A DNA stretch of 64,000 nt, from NCBI GenBank assembly GCA_017434825.1, contig JAFSGC010000004.1, positions 1 through 64,000 of the forward strand, read 5' to 3'. This DNA is from Bacilli bacterium. GTDB lineage: Bacteria; Bacillota_I; Bacilli_A; RF39; UBA660. Made by a program: the position numbers and the translations under genes. This document shows positions 17,998-26,640 of the stretch, piece by piece. The notes beneath the pieces are model-generated. The model saw nothing but the letters and a program-made list of their open reading frames with translations. It did no database searches and had not been told where the DNA came from. Each line of letters begins with the position of its first letter. Positions within the stretch are counted from its first letter, which is position 1.

Positions 17998-18040
17998 AAT
18001 AAAACCAACACTTGTTGTTTTATTACAATTTTAGTATAAT
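17998..18040 (+). promoter_or_regulatory. tetR promoter with overlapping inverted-repeat operator
   Basis: The near-perfect inverted repeat at 17998-18024 (AATAAAAC-CAACA ... TTGTTG-TTTTATT) covers the -35 box TTGTTG (18012-18017) of a promoter whose -10 is TATAAT (18035-18040), spacer 17. It also lies in front of the divergent envelope operon, so one TetR dimer site could control both directions. Confidence 0.65.
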
Positions 18041-18106
18041 ATTTTTAACGAAACCAAACAATCATCAATTAAGGGTAAATTGTTGAAATAATGGAGGAAT
18101 CTATCT

Positions 18107-18640
18107 ATGAACACAGCTAATAATAAAAGAAAAAAAGAGTCGCAATTAAAAATTGAAAGAATTTTTTTAGAATTAATTCAAACAAGAGAGATTGAAGAAA
18201 TTTCTGTGACGGATATTTGTAAGGAAGCTGGACTAAACCGTACTACATTCTATTCAAACTATATTGATATTTATGACCTAGCAGATAAAATACGTCAAAA
18301 ACTCGAAGACGATGTAATGAACTTATATATGGAAGATAGAGATAATAAGCATAATTCAACAGACTTCTTAAAATTACTTAAACATATCTATGAAAATCAG
18401 ATATTTTATAATACATATTTTAAATTGGGATTTGATAAAAGTTCCCTATTTAATGAATATGATTATAAACTTGCAGCTAAATTATTTAATGATAAGCACA
18501 TTGATTATCACATTGAATTTTTTAAAGCAGGATTTAATGCAATTCTAAAGAAATGGTTATACTCCGGTTGCAAAGAATCTCCCGAAGAAGTATTTGAAAT
18601 TATTCAAAGTGAATACAAAAAAGATCTAAATTTAATTTAG
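18107..18640 (+). CDS. TetR-family transcriptional regulator
   Basis: The 177-residue protein has the TetR DNA-binding domain at its N-terminus (residues about 12-58; ISVTDICKEAGLNRTTFYSNY is the helix-turn-helix), followed by a ligand/dimerisation domain of the type seen in dihydroxyacetone-kinase-like regulators (TetR_C with FKAGFNAILKKWLYSGCKESPEE). It diverges from the three-gene envelope operon, with an inverted repeat in the shared control region, so it very likely autoregulates and represses that operon. The inducer is unknown. Confidence 0.88.
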   Translation: MNTANNKRKKESQLKIERIFLELIQTREIEEISVTDICKEAGLNRTTFYSNYIDIYDLADKIRQKLEDDVMNLYMEDRDNKHNSTDFLKLLKHIYENQIFYNTYFKLGFDKSSLFNEYDYKLAAKLFNDKHIDYHIEFFKAGFNAILKKWLYSGCKESPEEVFEIIQSEYKKDLNLI

Positions 18641-18655
18641 ATCTTTTATTTTTTT
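18617..18655 (+). terminator. Terminator of tetR
   Basis: AAAAGATCTAAAT/ATTTAGATCTTTT hairpin over the last codons, followed by a T-rich tail. Confidence 0.8.
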
Positions 18656-18731
18656 GGTATCCTCGAAGGGAGTCGAACCCTTGACCTATTGCGTCGGAGG
18701 CAATCACTCTATCCAACTGAGCTACGAGGAC
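18655..18731 (-). tRNA. tRNA-Arg (anticodon CCG)
   Basis: The cloverleaf on the minus strand has acceptor arm GTCCTCG/CGAGGAT, D-arm AGCTCAGTTGGATAGAG, anticodon stem ATTGC/GCAAT with loop CTCCGAC (anticodon CCG, codon CGG) and the T-arm with TTCGACT. The 3' CCA is encoded. Confidence 0.93.
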
Positions 18732-18744
18732 AAAAAAAATATAA

Positions 18745-19857
18745 TTAAGATAACTTAATTATATCATTTATTGTAACATAAATCATTAATAAGAAAATAA
18801 GTGCAAAACCAATTAAATGGCAAATATTTTCAAATTTAGCATTAACAGGACTACCTTTAATTTTTTCTATAAGCAGGAAAAATAAGTGGCCTCCATCAAA
18901 TGCTGGGAATGGTAATATGTTAATAAAACCTACATTGATTGATAAGAATGCCAAAATATAAACTAAATATTGAATTGCATATCCTAATGTATAAGCAAAT
19001 GAAGCTCCAACTACTTCATAGATACCTACAGGGCCAGATAATGCAGAAACACTAATATTTCCAGAGAACAATCCGCCGATTGTCGCAGCCATACTACTTA
19101 CAATTGAAGCAAATTTTTTAAATCCATATGCTATAGTACCAAAGAATCCGTTAATATTAGTTTCCTTAATTTCAATTCCAAATCTTTTTACTTCAACTCC
19201 TGTTTCTTCATCTACAATGATTTTGGGAGTAACTTTAAGCGTTTTTTCTTCACTATCACGCTCAACTACAAAAGTATAATAATCTTTGTCATTTTTGTAT
19301 TGTAATATAATTTGAGCTTTATCCCAACTACTTACTTTATGACCATTGATTGAAACAATTGTATCATCAGCTTGCAATCCTGCCATTTCAGCAGCAGAAC
19401 CAGGTGCCACATATTCAATGTTAGGTTCAATTGCGCCGCCGCCCCAAATAGCACCATATAATATTAGTAAAACAATCGCCATAATAAAGTTATTCATAAC
19501 TCCAGCTGCCAATATTATACATCTTTGGTACCATGGACGATTACACATTAATTTTTCTTTAGGAATCTTGTCGTCATCATCATAGACTTCTCCAGCCATT
19601 GATACAAATCCTCCGATTGGAATTGCTCTAATATTATAATTAATATTATCTTTTTTTCCTTTGTGACTAAATAATAAAGGGCCCATTCCAATTGAAAATT
19701 CATAAATATGAACTTTGAATGTTTTTGCCCAAATGAAATGTCCAAATTCATGAACTAAAATAATAATTCCTAATATAAAAATTAAAAGTAGAATTTTTAA
19801 AAGCATTGAACCAGCACTACTTAATAATGATGTAATTGATAAAATGTTTAATAGCAT
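18745..19857 (-). CDS. rseP: Site-2 intramembrane zinc protease RseP/RasP
   Basis: RseP cleaves single-pass membrane proteins such as anti-sigma factors and signal-peptide remnants within the membrane. The zinc motif HEFGH is at residues 36-40, a PDZ domain lies at about 160-220 (GSAAEMAGLQADDTIVSING), and the second metal motif is PFPAFDGGHLFF near residue 320. Length (370) and four-helix layout are typical. It follows cdsA by 11 bases with AAAGGAG as its site, the usual cdsA-rseP pairing; dxr and uppS, often neighbours, are absent. Confidence 0.95.
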   Translation of the reverse strand: MLLNILSITSLLSSAGSMLLKILLLIFILGIIILVHEFGHFIWAKTFKVHIYEFSIGMGPLLFSHKGKKDNINYNIRAIPIGGFVSMAGEVYDDDDKIPKEKLMCNRPWYQRCIILAAGVMNNFIMAIVLLILYGAIWGGGAIEPNIEYVAPGSAAEMAGLQADDTIVSINGHKVSSWDKAQIILQYKNDKDYYTFVVERDSEEKTLKVTPKIIVDEETGVEVKRFGIEIKETNINGFFGTIAYGFKKFASIVSSMAATIGGLFSGNISVSALSGPVGIYEVVGASFAYTLGYAIQYLVYILAFLSINVGFINILPFPAFDGGHLFFLLIEKIKGSPVNAKFENICHLIGFALIFLLMIYVTINDIIKLS

Positions 19858-19868
19858 TGTTTTCTCCT

Positions 19869-20663
19869 TTAAAATAATATTATTGTTAAGAAAATATATG
19901 TCATAAATACAGCAATAATGCTGTCAAGACGATCTAGCGCACCACCATGACCCGGCATTAAATTTGAAAAATCTTTAATACCATTCTCTCTTTTTATTTT
20001 ACTAAAAATTAAATCTCCAAATTGACCTGCAGCAGATAACAACATTGTTCCTAAGATAATTTTCCAAGTAAGTGGTTCTACAGCAATCATATAAAATACC
20101 ACTGGAATAACTGTTCCAAGGATTAAACCACATACTGCACCTTCCCAACTTTTCTTTGGACTAATAGTTGGACACATTTTATGTTTACCAATTAAGCTAC
20201 CAAATATCATTGCAAATGAATCAGTACAAATCGGTATTAACACTAAAAATAAGAACATTGCTAGACCTTTATCTCTAACAAGTAAGATTGAGTTAAATGC
20301 AAGACCTAAAAACAACATTGAACCAATTAAATAAAATGCATCTTGAGTTGTATATTTATTATCTTTATAAAATAAAGTCGGAATTAATAAACCTAAGACT
20401 AAATAGATTAACCTAGCATAAGTAGCACCATATACTGTACTATCTCCATTAAAATTAGTACATATGAGAACAAGCAGTCCAATTAACGCTAACACAGTGG
20501 GTATTAGTGGTAACTTTTGATGAGCTTTTGGTAAGTTGATTACCTCTAAGAAAGCCAATATAGACACAATTCCTATTGCTACTACAAAGTATGGACCTCC
20601 AAAATAAATAAACGGGATAGCTATCGCTGCTACTATTATTGCACTTATAACTCTTGTTTTCAT
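19869..20663 (-). CDS. cdsA: Phosphatidate cytidylyltransferase
   Basis: CdsA makes CDP-diacylglycerol from phosphatidate and CTP at the membrane, the precursor of anionic phospholipids. The protein has about seven helices and the family signature SPKKSWEGAVCG followed by GQFGDLIFSKIKRENGIKDF and MPGHGGALDRLDS, the latter carrying the metal-binding aspartates. Length 264 is normal. It sits between divIVA and rseP. Confidence 0.96.
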   Translation of the reverse strand: MKTRVISAIIVAAIAIPFIYFGGPYFVVAIGIVSILAFLEVINLPKAHQKLPLIPTVLALIGLLVLICTNFNGDSTVYGATYARLIYLVLGLLIPTLFYKDNKYTTQDAFYLIGSMLFLGLAFNSILLVRDKGLAMFLFLVLIPICTDSFAMIFGSLIGKHKMCPTISPKKSWEGAVCGLILGTVIPVVFYMIAVEPLTWKIILGTMLLSAAGQFGDLIFSKIKRENGIKDFSNLMPGHGGALDRLDSIIAVFMTYIFLTIILF

Positions 20664-20683
20664 TTTACCTCCAACTGAAAAAA

Positions 20684-21109
20684 CTATAGTCTTTCATCAA
20701 ATTTATTAACATCATCCATTTGTGATTCGACTAAAGCAATAAATCTTCTTTTATAACTAATAACTTTTCTTTTTAATTCTTCAGCTTCTCTTTCGATATT
20801 TTGAGCCTTAATTAACGAATTATTAACAATCTTTGAAGCATTATTTTTAGCATCTTCAATTATTAATCTACCTTCAGCAATTGCTGTTTTTTGAGCATTT
20901 GCACTAACCTCTTGAGCTACTAACAAAGTATCATTCATAGACTTTTCTAAACTTTTATATCTTTCAAGTTCCCGATTTAAAAGTTCCATCTCTTTAGTGC
21001 TACTACGAAGTTTTTCTAATATAGCTTCATACTCACGAATTACTTCCGATACAAATTCATTTACATCGTCTTTATTATACCCTGAAAAACTTGTTCTAAA
21101 CTTTCTCAT
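20684..21109 (-). CDS. divIVA: Cell division/polarity protein DivIVA
   Basis: DivIVA binds curved membrane at poles and septa and recruits division and sporulation proteins. The N-terminal membrane-binding domain is recognisable (FRTSFSGYNKDDVNEFVSEVIREYE) and is followed by a long coiled coil. At 141 residues the C-terminal part is shorter than in Bacillus. It follows sepF by 12 bases, the common sepF-divIVA arrangement. Confidence 0.93.
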   Translation of the reverse strand: MRKFRTSFSGYNKDDVNEFVSEVIREYEAILEKLRSSTKEMELLNRELERYKSLEKSMNDTLLVAQEVSANAQKTAIAEGRLIIEDAKNNASKIVNNSLIKAQNIEREAEELKRKVISYKRRFIALVESQMDDVNKFDERL

Positions 21110-21121
21110 GGTAAATCCTCC

Positions 21122-21535
21122 CTACCAATCTATATCTTCAGAATCCTTGTCAGCTTTACCTTTTTCGTTTTCTTCAGTTATTTTTCCTTGAACATTAACA
21201 TTTTTAGGAGTACATAGATAGATACCAACACCTATTTTTTGCATTGATCCACCAATAGCGTATATACATCCACTTAAGAAATCAATAATTCTCTTAGCTT
21301 GGTCTGATGTAACTCTTTTTAAATTTACAACTACACTATTACGGCTTTTTAAATGGTCTGCAATTTGTTGAGACTCAGAATAAGCACGTGGTTCTAATAA
21401 AATCATTTTATTACCAGTTCTATCAGCTTCTTTTAAAGCATCCTCACTACTCACTGAATAAAATTCATCTTCACTTGAGTTAACTACTTCGTCATCACCT
21501 TTATCAGTTAACCATTCTTTTAAACTAAAGCCCAT
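21122..21535 (-). CDS. sepF: Cell division protein SepF
   Basis: SepF polymerises into arcs, binds the membrane and FtsZ and helps anchor the Z ring. The amphipathic N-terminus (MGFSLKEWL), an acidic linker and the globular domain with ILLEPRAYSESQQIADHL, VVVNLKRVTSDQAKRIIDFLSG and YAIGGSMQKIGVGIYLCTP are all present. Length 137 is typical. First gene of sepF-divIVA-cdsA-rseP. Confidence 0.95.
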   Translation of the reverse strand: MGFSLKEWLTDKGDDEVVNSSEDEFYSVSSEDALKEADRTGNKMILLEPRAYSESQQIADHLKSRNSVVVNLKRVTSDQAKRIIDFLSGCIYAIGGSMQKIGVGIYLCTPKNVNVQGKITEENEKGKADKDSEDIDW

Positions 21536-21580
21536 AAATATTCCTCCTAGTATCTATAAATCATTGTAACAAAAATAACT

Positions 21581-22303
21581 TTAATTTGCAATAAGCTTTG
21601 CTATTACTAAAAAGTATTTTTTCTCATAATTTTTGTATTCTTCCAAAGTTGCACAAGTTTGTAAAATTAGTATTGCATCTTCTTCAGTAAGAGTTGCTCC
21701 AGTATCATAAAAGCTACTATCTAAAAGCCTTTGATAATGGACTTCTCTATCATATCCTGATTTAAATTCCAATTTCATATAATCAAAATCAGATGTTTCA
21801 ACATAGGCAGATACCACTTCATATTTTTTAGTAACCCCTGCAATGTTTAAATAAATATGTTTGTGATTTTCATAATATTTTTCATCTTGATAATTTTCAA
21901 TAATTTCTAAAGGCAAATCATAATCTTCAGAACTATGACCGTAGATTAATAGCTTTTGATCTTTATTAATATCTAAACGATAATCAAAAAAGATTGAACC
22001 ATTAATATTGTAAGTACCATCAGGTAAATGTTTTAAATAATATTCATTATCTTTACCTTGAACCACCGGAGTAACAAAATCAGTGTTTTCGATACTAACG
22101 ATTGCTTTGATATCATCATTTTTATAATTTTCTTTTAACTGTTCAATTTTAACTTCCGCTTCTGCTGTTTCCATTTCAATATTTGGACTATCTAAAATAA
22201 ATTCGTTATACATTTGAATATTATAATATCTTTCAGTTTGAAAATAAAAATAACCCACGATTGCTAAAAGTACTATAACTATTAAAAAAATTATTTTTTT
22301 CAT
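21581..22303 (-). CDS. Class B-like sortase lacking the usual arginine
   Basis: Sortases are membrane-anchored transpeptidases that attach surface proteins or pilins to the wall. The protein has an N-terminal helix (residues 3-20), the catalytic His123 in LLIYGHSSED and Cys217 in ILQTCATL. Normally an Arg follows about ten residues after the Cys in the last strand; here no arginine occurs after Cys217, and the strand reads KKYFLVIAKLI, with Lys/Tyr in its place. The start overlaps the stop of the papain-like gene (ATGA), so the two are coupled. No LPXTG-type substrate is visible in the window. Confidence 0.85.
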   Translation of the reverse strand: MKKIIFLIVIVLLAIVGYFYFQTERYYNIQMYNEFILDSPNIEMETAEAEVKIEQLKENYKNDDIKAIVSIENTDFVTPVVQGKDNEYYLKHLPDGTYNINGSIFFDYRLDINKDQKLLIYGHSSEDYDLPLEIIENYQDEKYYENHKHIYLNIAGVTKKYEVVSAYVETSDFDYMKLEFKSGYDREVHYQRLLDSSFYDTGATLTEEDAILILQTCATLEEYKNYEKKYFLVIAKLIAN

Positions 22304-22836
22304 ATTCTTGCCCCCAAAAACTTTCCTTCATAAACCTTTTCGATATTAGGAATACTTAAAAAGTCATAAGGTTTAACTAATTTCGTAGGCTTTTCAAACT
22401 CATGAATAGTGGATTCTTGTAATACCGTTGCTACAAATTGACTACATACATAATAATTTTCACGACATTTTGCATTATTATAAAAATATCTTATTAATAA
22501 ACCACGAATATCATAACGATATACGCTCATGTTTTTTTCAAAATCAATTAATATATTTTGTAATTTTTTATATTTTTTAGCATCAACTTTAATTTCATAT
22601 ATAACACATTCAGTATTTTTATATACTTTAAAGAAAGCACTTTCTATTCCATAAGTAACTAATCCAGCATTCAAAAAATTATGAACCCTTTTTCTACCAA
22701 AGCTGTATAGCTTTGTGTAGGTATTGTCCATTGAAAGTACTACATGAGTATAAGGATATCTTGTAATCATTCTTATAACTCTACTTAAAAGAGTACCAGT
22801 ATTCATTAAAATAATATAAACACTTTTATCTTTCAT
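22300..22836 (-). CDS. YiiX-like permuted NlpC/P60 papain-fold hydrolase
   Basis: The 178-residue protein has the permuted NlpC/P60 layout, with the catalytic His first (His31 in RYPYTHVVLSMD) and the Cys later (Cys131 in ENYYVCSQFVATVL). Members hydrolyse amide or ester bonds in peptidoglycan or lipids. No signal peptide is apparent, although the start contains a hydrophobic strand. I start at the ATG at 22836 because the upstream codons lack a ribosome site. It is translationally coupled to the sortase gene, which suggests a shared task at the cell surface; this is inference. Confidence 0.78.
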   Translation of the reverse strand: MKDKSVYIILMNTGTLLSRVIRMITRYPYTHVVLSMDNTYTKLYSFGRKRVHNFLNAGLVTYGIESAFFKVYKNTECVIYEIKVDAKKYKKLQNILIDFEKNMSVYRYDIRGLLIRYFYNNAKCRENYYVCSQFVATVLQESTIHEFEKPTKLVKPYDFLSIPNIEKVYEGKFLGARI

Positions 22837-22878
22837 ACATCTCACTATACACATTATATCACGGATATTAACAAACAA

Positions 22879-22910
22879 AAAGCATCGATATTACTTTTCG
22901 ATGCTTTCAC
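22879..22910 (-). terminator. Terminator of the ABC exporter gene
   Basis: AAAGCATCGA/TCGATGCTTT hairpin overlapping the end of the gene, followed by T residues on the minus strand. Confidence 0.75.
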
Positions 22911-24615
22911 TTTCATATAAAGCCTTATATGCTTTGCAATTTTTTAGCAATTCTTTATGAGTACCTTGAGCTACTACCTTACCTTTATCTATAAAAACAA
23001 TTCGGTCACAATTAATAATCGTCGATAAGCGATGAGCAATAATCATAATCGTGTATTCACTCTTCATGTTTTCAATTGATTTTTGAATTTTGGTTTGAGT
23101 TTCATTATCAAGCGCACTAGTAGCTTCATCAAATAATATAATTTCTGTTTTTTGAATTAACGCTCTTGCAATTGCAAGCCTTTGTCTTTGACCTCCGGAC
23201 AATGTTACTCCACCTTCACCAATTATAGTGTCATACTTTTGATCTAACGCCTCAATAAAGTCATCTAAACAGGCAAGTTTACAAGCTTCATACATTTCCT
23301 CATCTGTCATATCTTCTTTTACAAGTTTAAGATTATCCTTAATACTCATATTAAAAATGTATGGATTTTGACTAATGATAGTAATGTTTCCTCGAATACT
23401 ATCCTTATCTAGCTCATTAATATCAACGCCATCAATTGTAATTTTACCTTTGTCTATATCATATAGCTTACAAAGCAAGCTGAATATCGTTGTTTTACCA
23501 GCTCCGCTTTTACCTACGAAACCTACAGTTTCATTAGCGTTCACTTTAAAGCTTAATTTATCTAGGACTTTGTTGGTATCATAAGAAAATTCAACATTCT
23601 TAAATTCAAAATCTCCATTAATATGATCCAAATGAACAGCTCCAAATTTTTCTTTTTTAAATTCCTCACTTCCAAAAAGCGCAAAAACTCTTTCACAAGA
23701 TATATTGAATCCTCGAATAAAATCAATAATATACGTTGCATCATATACTAAACTTAAAATATAATTTCGATAATTATAAATAACTACACCAGTTGCAATA
23801 TCGAAAGCTTCATGCTTTACAAAATATACAATTATAAATACTAGAAATAATTCATACATTTGATTACATATTGTTTCAAAAATGGAAAATAATCGATACG
23901 TAAATGATATGTCATAATCTTTGTTATTTAAATCTTCAATATTACTTTGAACCTTTTTTAAAAAAGAATTTTCAGCATTTAACATTTTTATATCACGAAT
24001 GCCTCTGACTAATTCTGTAGAAAAACCCGAAGTACTTTCCCTTTGATTTCGAAGATCGTTTTCCTTAGTTTCTAGCATTTTAGTTCTAATGTGTTGTAAA
24101 ATTAAAGAAACTATCAAATATAACACAAAATATAGACCAATATAAACATTTGTAATAAACACTAATATTGTTACGCCTATATCCTGAAGAATATTATTAA
24201 AGATAGAAACTCCGGATGTAAAAATGCTTGTTATATCATAAGCATCTCTAGTAAGTCTTTGAATAAATACTCCGTTCGAATGTTTATCAATATCCTCGAC
24301 TTTGATACTTAAAAGTTCTTTTCCTAGTTCTAATTGAACTTTACTAACTACAATTTTTGAAAATTTTTCAGTAGCAAAACTAGAAAAGAATCCAATTATT
24401 CGATTAAAGATTCTTACTAAAAAAACAAAAATTGAAACAAGGATAACTTTATTCCATATTCCAGCAGTTAACTGAACTAATTGTAAAGATGTTAAATATG
24501 GTACTAAGATACCAATCAAGCTCATTGTCAAAGATAAAATAAAGTAAACTACTAAATACTTACGGCACCCTTTTGAATATTTTAAAACCCTTTTAAAATT
24601 ATTTATAAACTTCAT
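22891..24615 (-). CDS. ABC-type exporter, fused membrane and ATPase domains
   Basis: The 574-residue half-transporter has six membrane helices (residues about 15-310) and a nucleotide-binding domain with GKSGAGKTT (Walker A), LSGGQRQRLAIARAL (signature), ILFDEATSALD (Walker B and D-loop) and the AHRLSTI switch histidine. It is a type IV exporter of the MsbA/multidrug family; substrate unknown. No C39 peptidase domain is present, unlike the exporter at 33.3 kb. I start at the ATG at 24615 after GTGATAA; an earlier in-frame start would only add a hydrophobic extension. It stands alone between two terminators. Confidence 0.9.
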   Translation of the reverse strand: MKFINNFKRVLKYSKGCRKYLVVYFILSLTMSLIGILVPYLTSLQLVQLTAGIWNKVILVSIFVFLVRIFNRIIGFFSSFATEKFSKIVVSKVQLELGKELLSIKVEDIDKHSNGVFIQRLTRDAYDITSIFTSGVSIFNNILQDIGVTILVFITNVYIGLYFVLYLIVSLILQHIRTKMLETKENDLRNQRESTSGFSTELVRGIRDIKMLNAENSFLKKVQSNIEDLNNKDYDISFTYRLFSIFETICNQMYELFLVFIIVYFVKHEAFDIATGVVIYNYRNYILSLVYDATYIIDFIRGFNISCERVFALFGSEEFKKEKFGAVHLDHINGDFEFKNVEFSYDTNKVLDKLSFKVNANETVGFVGKSGAGKTTIFSLLCKLYDIDKGKITIDGVDINELDKDSIRGNITIISQNPYIFNMSIKDNLKLVKEDMTDEEMYEACKLACLDDFIEALDQKYDTIIGEGGVTLSGGQRQRLAIARALIQKTEIILFDEATSALDNETQTKIQKSIENMKSEYTIMIIAHRLSTIINCDRIVFIDKGKVVAQGTHKELLKNCKAYKALYESESIEK

Positions 24616-24639
24616 AATTATCACTAGCCATATTATAAC

Positions 24640-24666
24640 AAAAAAACTCACTTAATAGTGAGTTTC
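24640..24666 (-). terminator. Terminator of glyS
   Basis: AAACTCACT-TAAT-AGTGAGTTT hairpin followed by T residues on the minus strand, directly after the glyS stop. Confidence 0.85.
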
Positions 24667-24669
24667 TTC

Positions 24670-26049
24670 TTAGAATTTAATTTCTTTATTAATATATTCT
24701 ACGATATCATCTACTTTAACTGTATCTTGTTTCATTGTATCGCGGTTTCTAATTGTTACAGTATTATTAGTTAATGTTTCTTCATCAACAGTAATACAGA
24801 ATGGTGTACCTACTGCATCTGCACGACGATATCTTTTACCTATACTACCGCTTTCATCATAACTAACAGAGAATTCTTTACTTAACATATTAAATAATTC
24901 TGTAGCTTTTTCAGAATGAGCCTTTTTAATAAGAGGTAAAATATTTACTTTATATGGTGCTAAAGCATAATGAAGTTTTAACACTTCTCTTTCTGTTCCG
25001 TCTTCTAATGTTTCAATATTAATTGCATCTGATAACAAAGCAAGAAGCAATCTATCAAGACCTACAGACGGTTCAACAACATATGGTAAATATTTCTCAT
25101 GAGTTTCAGGATCTAAATAATGTAAATCTTGTTTTGAATGATTCTCATGAACTCCTAAATCGTAATCTGTACGATCAGCAATTCCCCACAATTCACCCCA
25201 ACCCATTGGGAATTTATATTCAATATCTGTTGTTGCTTTGCTGTAGAAAGATAATTCTTCTTTTTCGTGGTCACGATATCTTAGATTTTCATCTCTTAGT
25301 CCTAAATCATGTAAGAATTTTAAACATTCAGCTTTCCAATATTCAAACCATTCAATATCAGTTCCCGGTTTACAGAAGAATTCCATTTCCATTTGTTCAA
25401 ATTCTCTTGTTCTGAAAATAAAGTTTCCTGGTGTAATTTCATTACGGAACGCTTTACCAGTTTGACATACTCCAAATGGAATTTTAGCTCTTAAGCTTCT
25501 TTCAATATTTTTAAAATTAACGAAAATACCTTGTGCAGTTTCCCCACGTAGATAAACAATATTTTTATTATTATCTACTACACCAATTTTAGTTTCAAAT
25601 AATAAATTAAATTTTCTTATTGGAGTAAATTCATGACCTTTACAGGTTGGACATGCAATATTATTTTCTTTAATAAACTCTTCGATTTTCTTTTCATCCC
25701 AACCATCACCAGTTACTTCACCATTTGTGAAATCTTCGATTAGTTTATCAGCACGATGTCTTGCCTTACATTTAATACAGTCAATTAGTGGGTCTGCAAA
25801 AGAAGCTACGTGTCCTGAAGCTACCCAAACGTTTGGATTCATTAAGATTGCTGCATCAAGACCATAATTATATTTACTTTCTTGAACAAATCTTTTCTTC
25901 CATGCATTACGTAAATTTTCTTTTAATAATGTTCCTAAAGGACCGTAATCCCAAGTATTAGAAAGTCCACCATAAATTTCACTTCCTTGGAATATAAATC
26001 CATAATTTTTAGCGTAGTTTACTACCTTTTCCATTGTTAATTGTTCCAT
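24670..26049 (-). CDS. glyS: Glycyl-tRNA synthetase, dimeric class II type
   Basis: The enzyme charges tRNA-Gly. The 459-residue single-chain form is the alpha2 type, not the alpha/beta GlyQS. It has the N-terminal GSEIYGGLSNTWDYGPLGTLLK, a CIKC/CPTC zinc-type insertion (residues about 90-145), class II motif 2 around FRNEITPGNFIFRTREFEQMEME, motif 3 PSVGLDRLLLALL and the anticodon-binding domain at the end. It is the second gene of a T-box-controlled operon, behind a small unknown gene. Confidence 0.96.
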   Translation of the reverse strand: MEQLTMEKVVNYAKNYGFIFQGSEIYGGLSNTWDYGPLGTLLKENLRNAWKKRFVQESKYNYGLDAAILMNPNVWVASGHVASFADPLIDCIKCKARHRADKLIEDFTNGEVTGDGWDEKKIEEFIKENNIACPTCKGHEFTPIRKFNLLFETKIGVVDNNKNIVYLRGETAQGIFVNFKNIERSLRAKIPFGVCQTGKAFRNEITPGNFIFRTREFEQMEMEFFCKPGTDIEWFEYWKAECLKFLHDLGLRDENLRYRDHEKEELSFYSKATTDIEYKFPMGWGELWGIADRTDYDLGVHENHSKQDLHYLDPETHEKYLPYVVEPSVGLDRLLLALLSDAINIETLEDGTEREVLKLHYALAPYKVNILPLIKKAHSEKATELFNMLSKEFSVSYDESGSIGKRYRRADAVGTPFCITVDEETLTNNTVTIRNRDTMKQDTVKVDDIVEYINKEIKF

Positions 26050-26063
26050 TTTTCCTTCTCCTT

Positions 26064-26462
26064 CTATTGTTTTATATATCTGTAATCGCCTAATGTGGCG
26101 TCACTCCCGAGCATTTCCATCATATCAATAAGATATATGCTAAAGCCACTTGTGAAATCACCTATTTGATTGATAACATTTTGATCTAAGCCTTCAAATA
26201 AAGGTGACACGCTACTGCTGTCTATACTTGCCCTTTGCGCTAAGGCAAAAGCTGTTCTAAATACATTTGCAGATATTCTCATATGAAGCTGACCATTATG
26301 ATTAGTTATATCAAATAGTGCTTTAACTGCATCCGGATACAAGTTGGCGGTTGACCGAACATAATTACATAGTGAACTACAAAAGAACTCTGTTAGGTTA
26401 ATTTCATAATATCCTAGTAGGTATAAATCATATAAAAATATTGCTGTTGCTTGTACTTGCAT
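26064..26462 (-). CDS. Uncharacterised protein co-transcribed with glyS
   Basis: A 132-residue protein, predominantly helical, with no membrane segment or signal and no family I recognise. It contains LYDLYLLGYYEINLTEFFCSS, DAVKALFDITNHNGQLHMR and TSGFSIYLIDMMEMLGSD. The ATG at 26462 sits behind GGGGAGG at the end of the glycine T-box leader, and glyS begins 14 bases after its stop. It is therefore expressed when uncharged tRNA-Gly accumulates. A role in glycine supply or GlyRS function is possible but only by context. Confidence 0.6.
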   Translation of the reverse strand: MQVQATAIFLYDLYLLGYYEINLTEFFCSSLCNYVRSTANLYPDAVKALFDITNHNGQLHMRISANVFRTAFALAQRASIDSSSVSPLFEGLDQNVINQIGDFTSGFSIYLIDMMEMLGSDATLGDYRYIKQ

Positions 26463-26477
26463 AATTCCTCCCCTGAA

Positions 26478-26605
26478 ATAAAAAAACCCCTGCAAATAAT
26501 TAGCTAGGGACGAAATTACTTCCGCGGTTCCACCCTAATTATTCACAAAGGAATCACTTTCTTCTATATAGCTCTTGGTTTGCCAGACCCGTCATCACTT
26601 GTATT
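26478..26605 (-). promoter_or_regulatory. T-box riboswitch, glycine-type, upstream of the glyS operon
   Basis: The minus strand carries the T-box signature GGGTGGAACCGCGGA (26522-26536) followed by the complementary CGTCCCT and a terminator hairpin ending in seven T residues at 26480-26486. The leader from the predicted transcript start is only about 140 bases, so stem I must be very short. A GGC glycine triplet at 26582-26584 is the likely specifier. Uncharged tRNA-Gly would pair with the T-box and allow read-through. Confidence 0.85.
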
Positions 26606-26611
26606 ACGCTT

Positions 26612-26640
26612 ATTATAAACTTACTTTGATTCTTTTGCAA
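26612..26640 (-). promoter_or_regulatory. Promoter of the glyS T-box operon
   Basis: Minus strand TTGCAA (26635-26640), 17-base spacer, TATAAT (26612-26617). The -35 box lies inside the 3' end of tdk. Confidence 0.7.

Noticed and set aside
22891-24615. The second ABC exporter as part of the double-glycine peptide system
   Set aside because: It lacks a C39 domain, lies 9 kb away between its own terminators and has no peptide gene or shared element nearby.
25023-25415. A 130-codon open frame antisense to glyS
   Set aside because: His/Leu-rich shadow of the glyS frame without ribosome site or recognisable domain.
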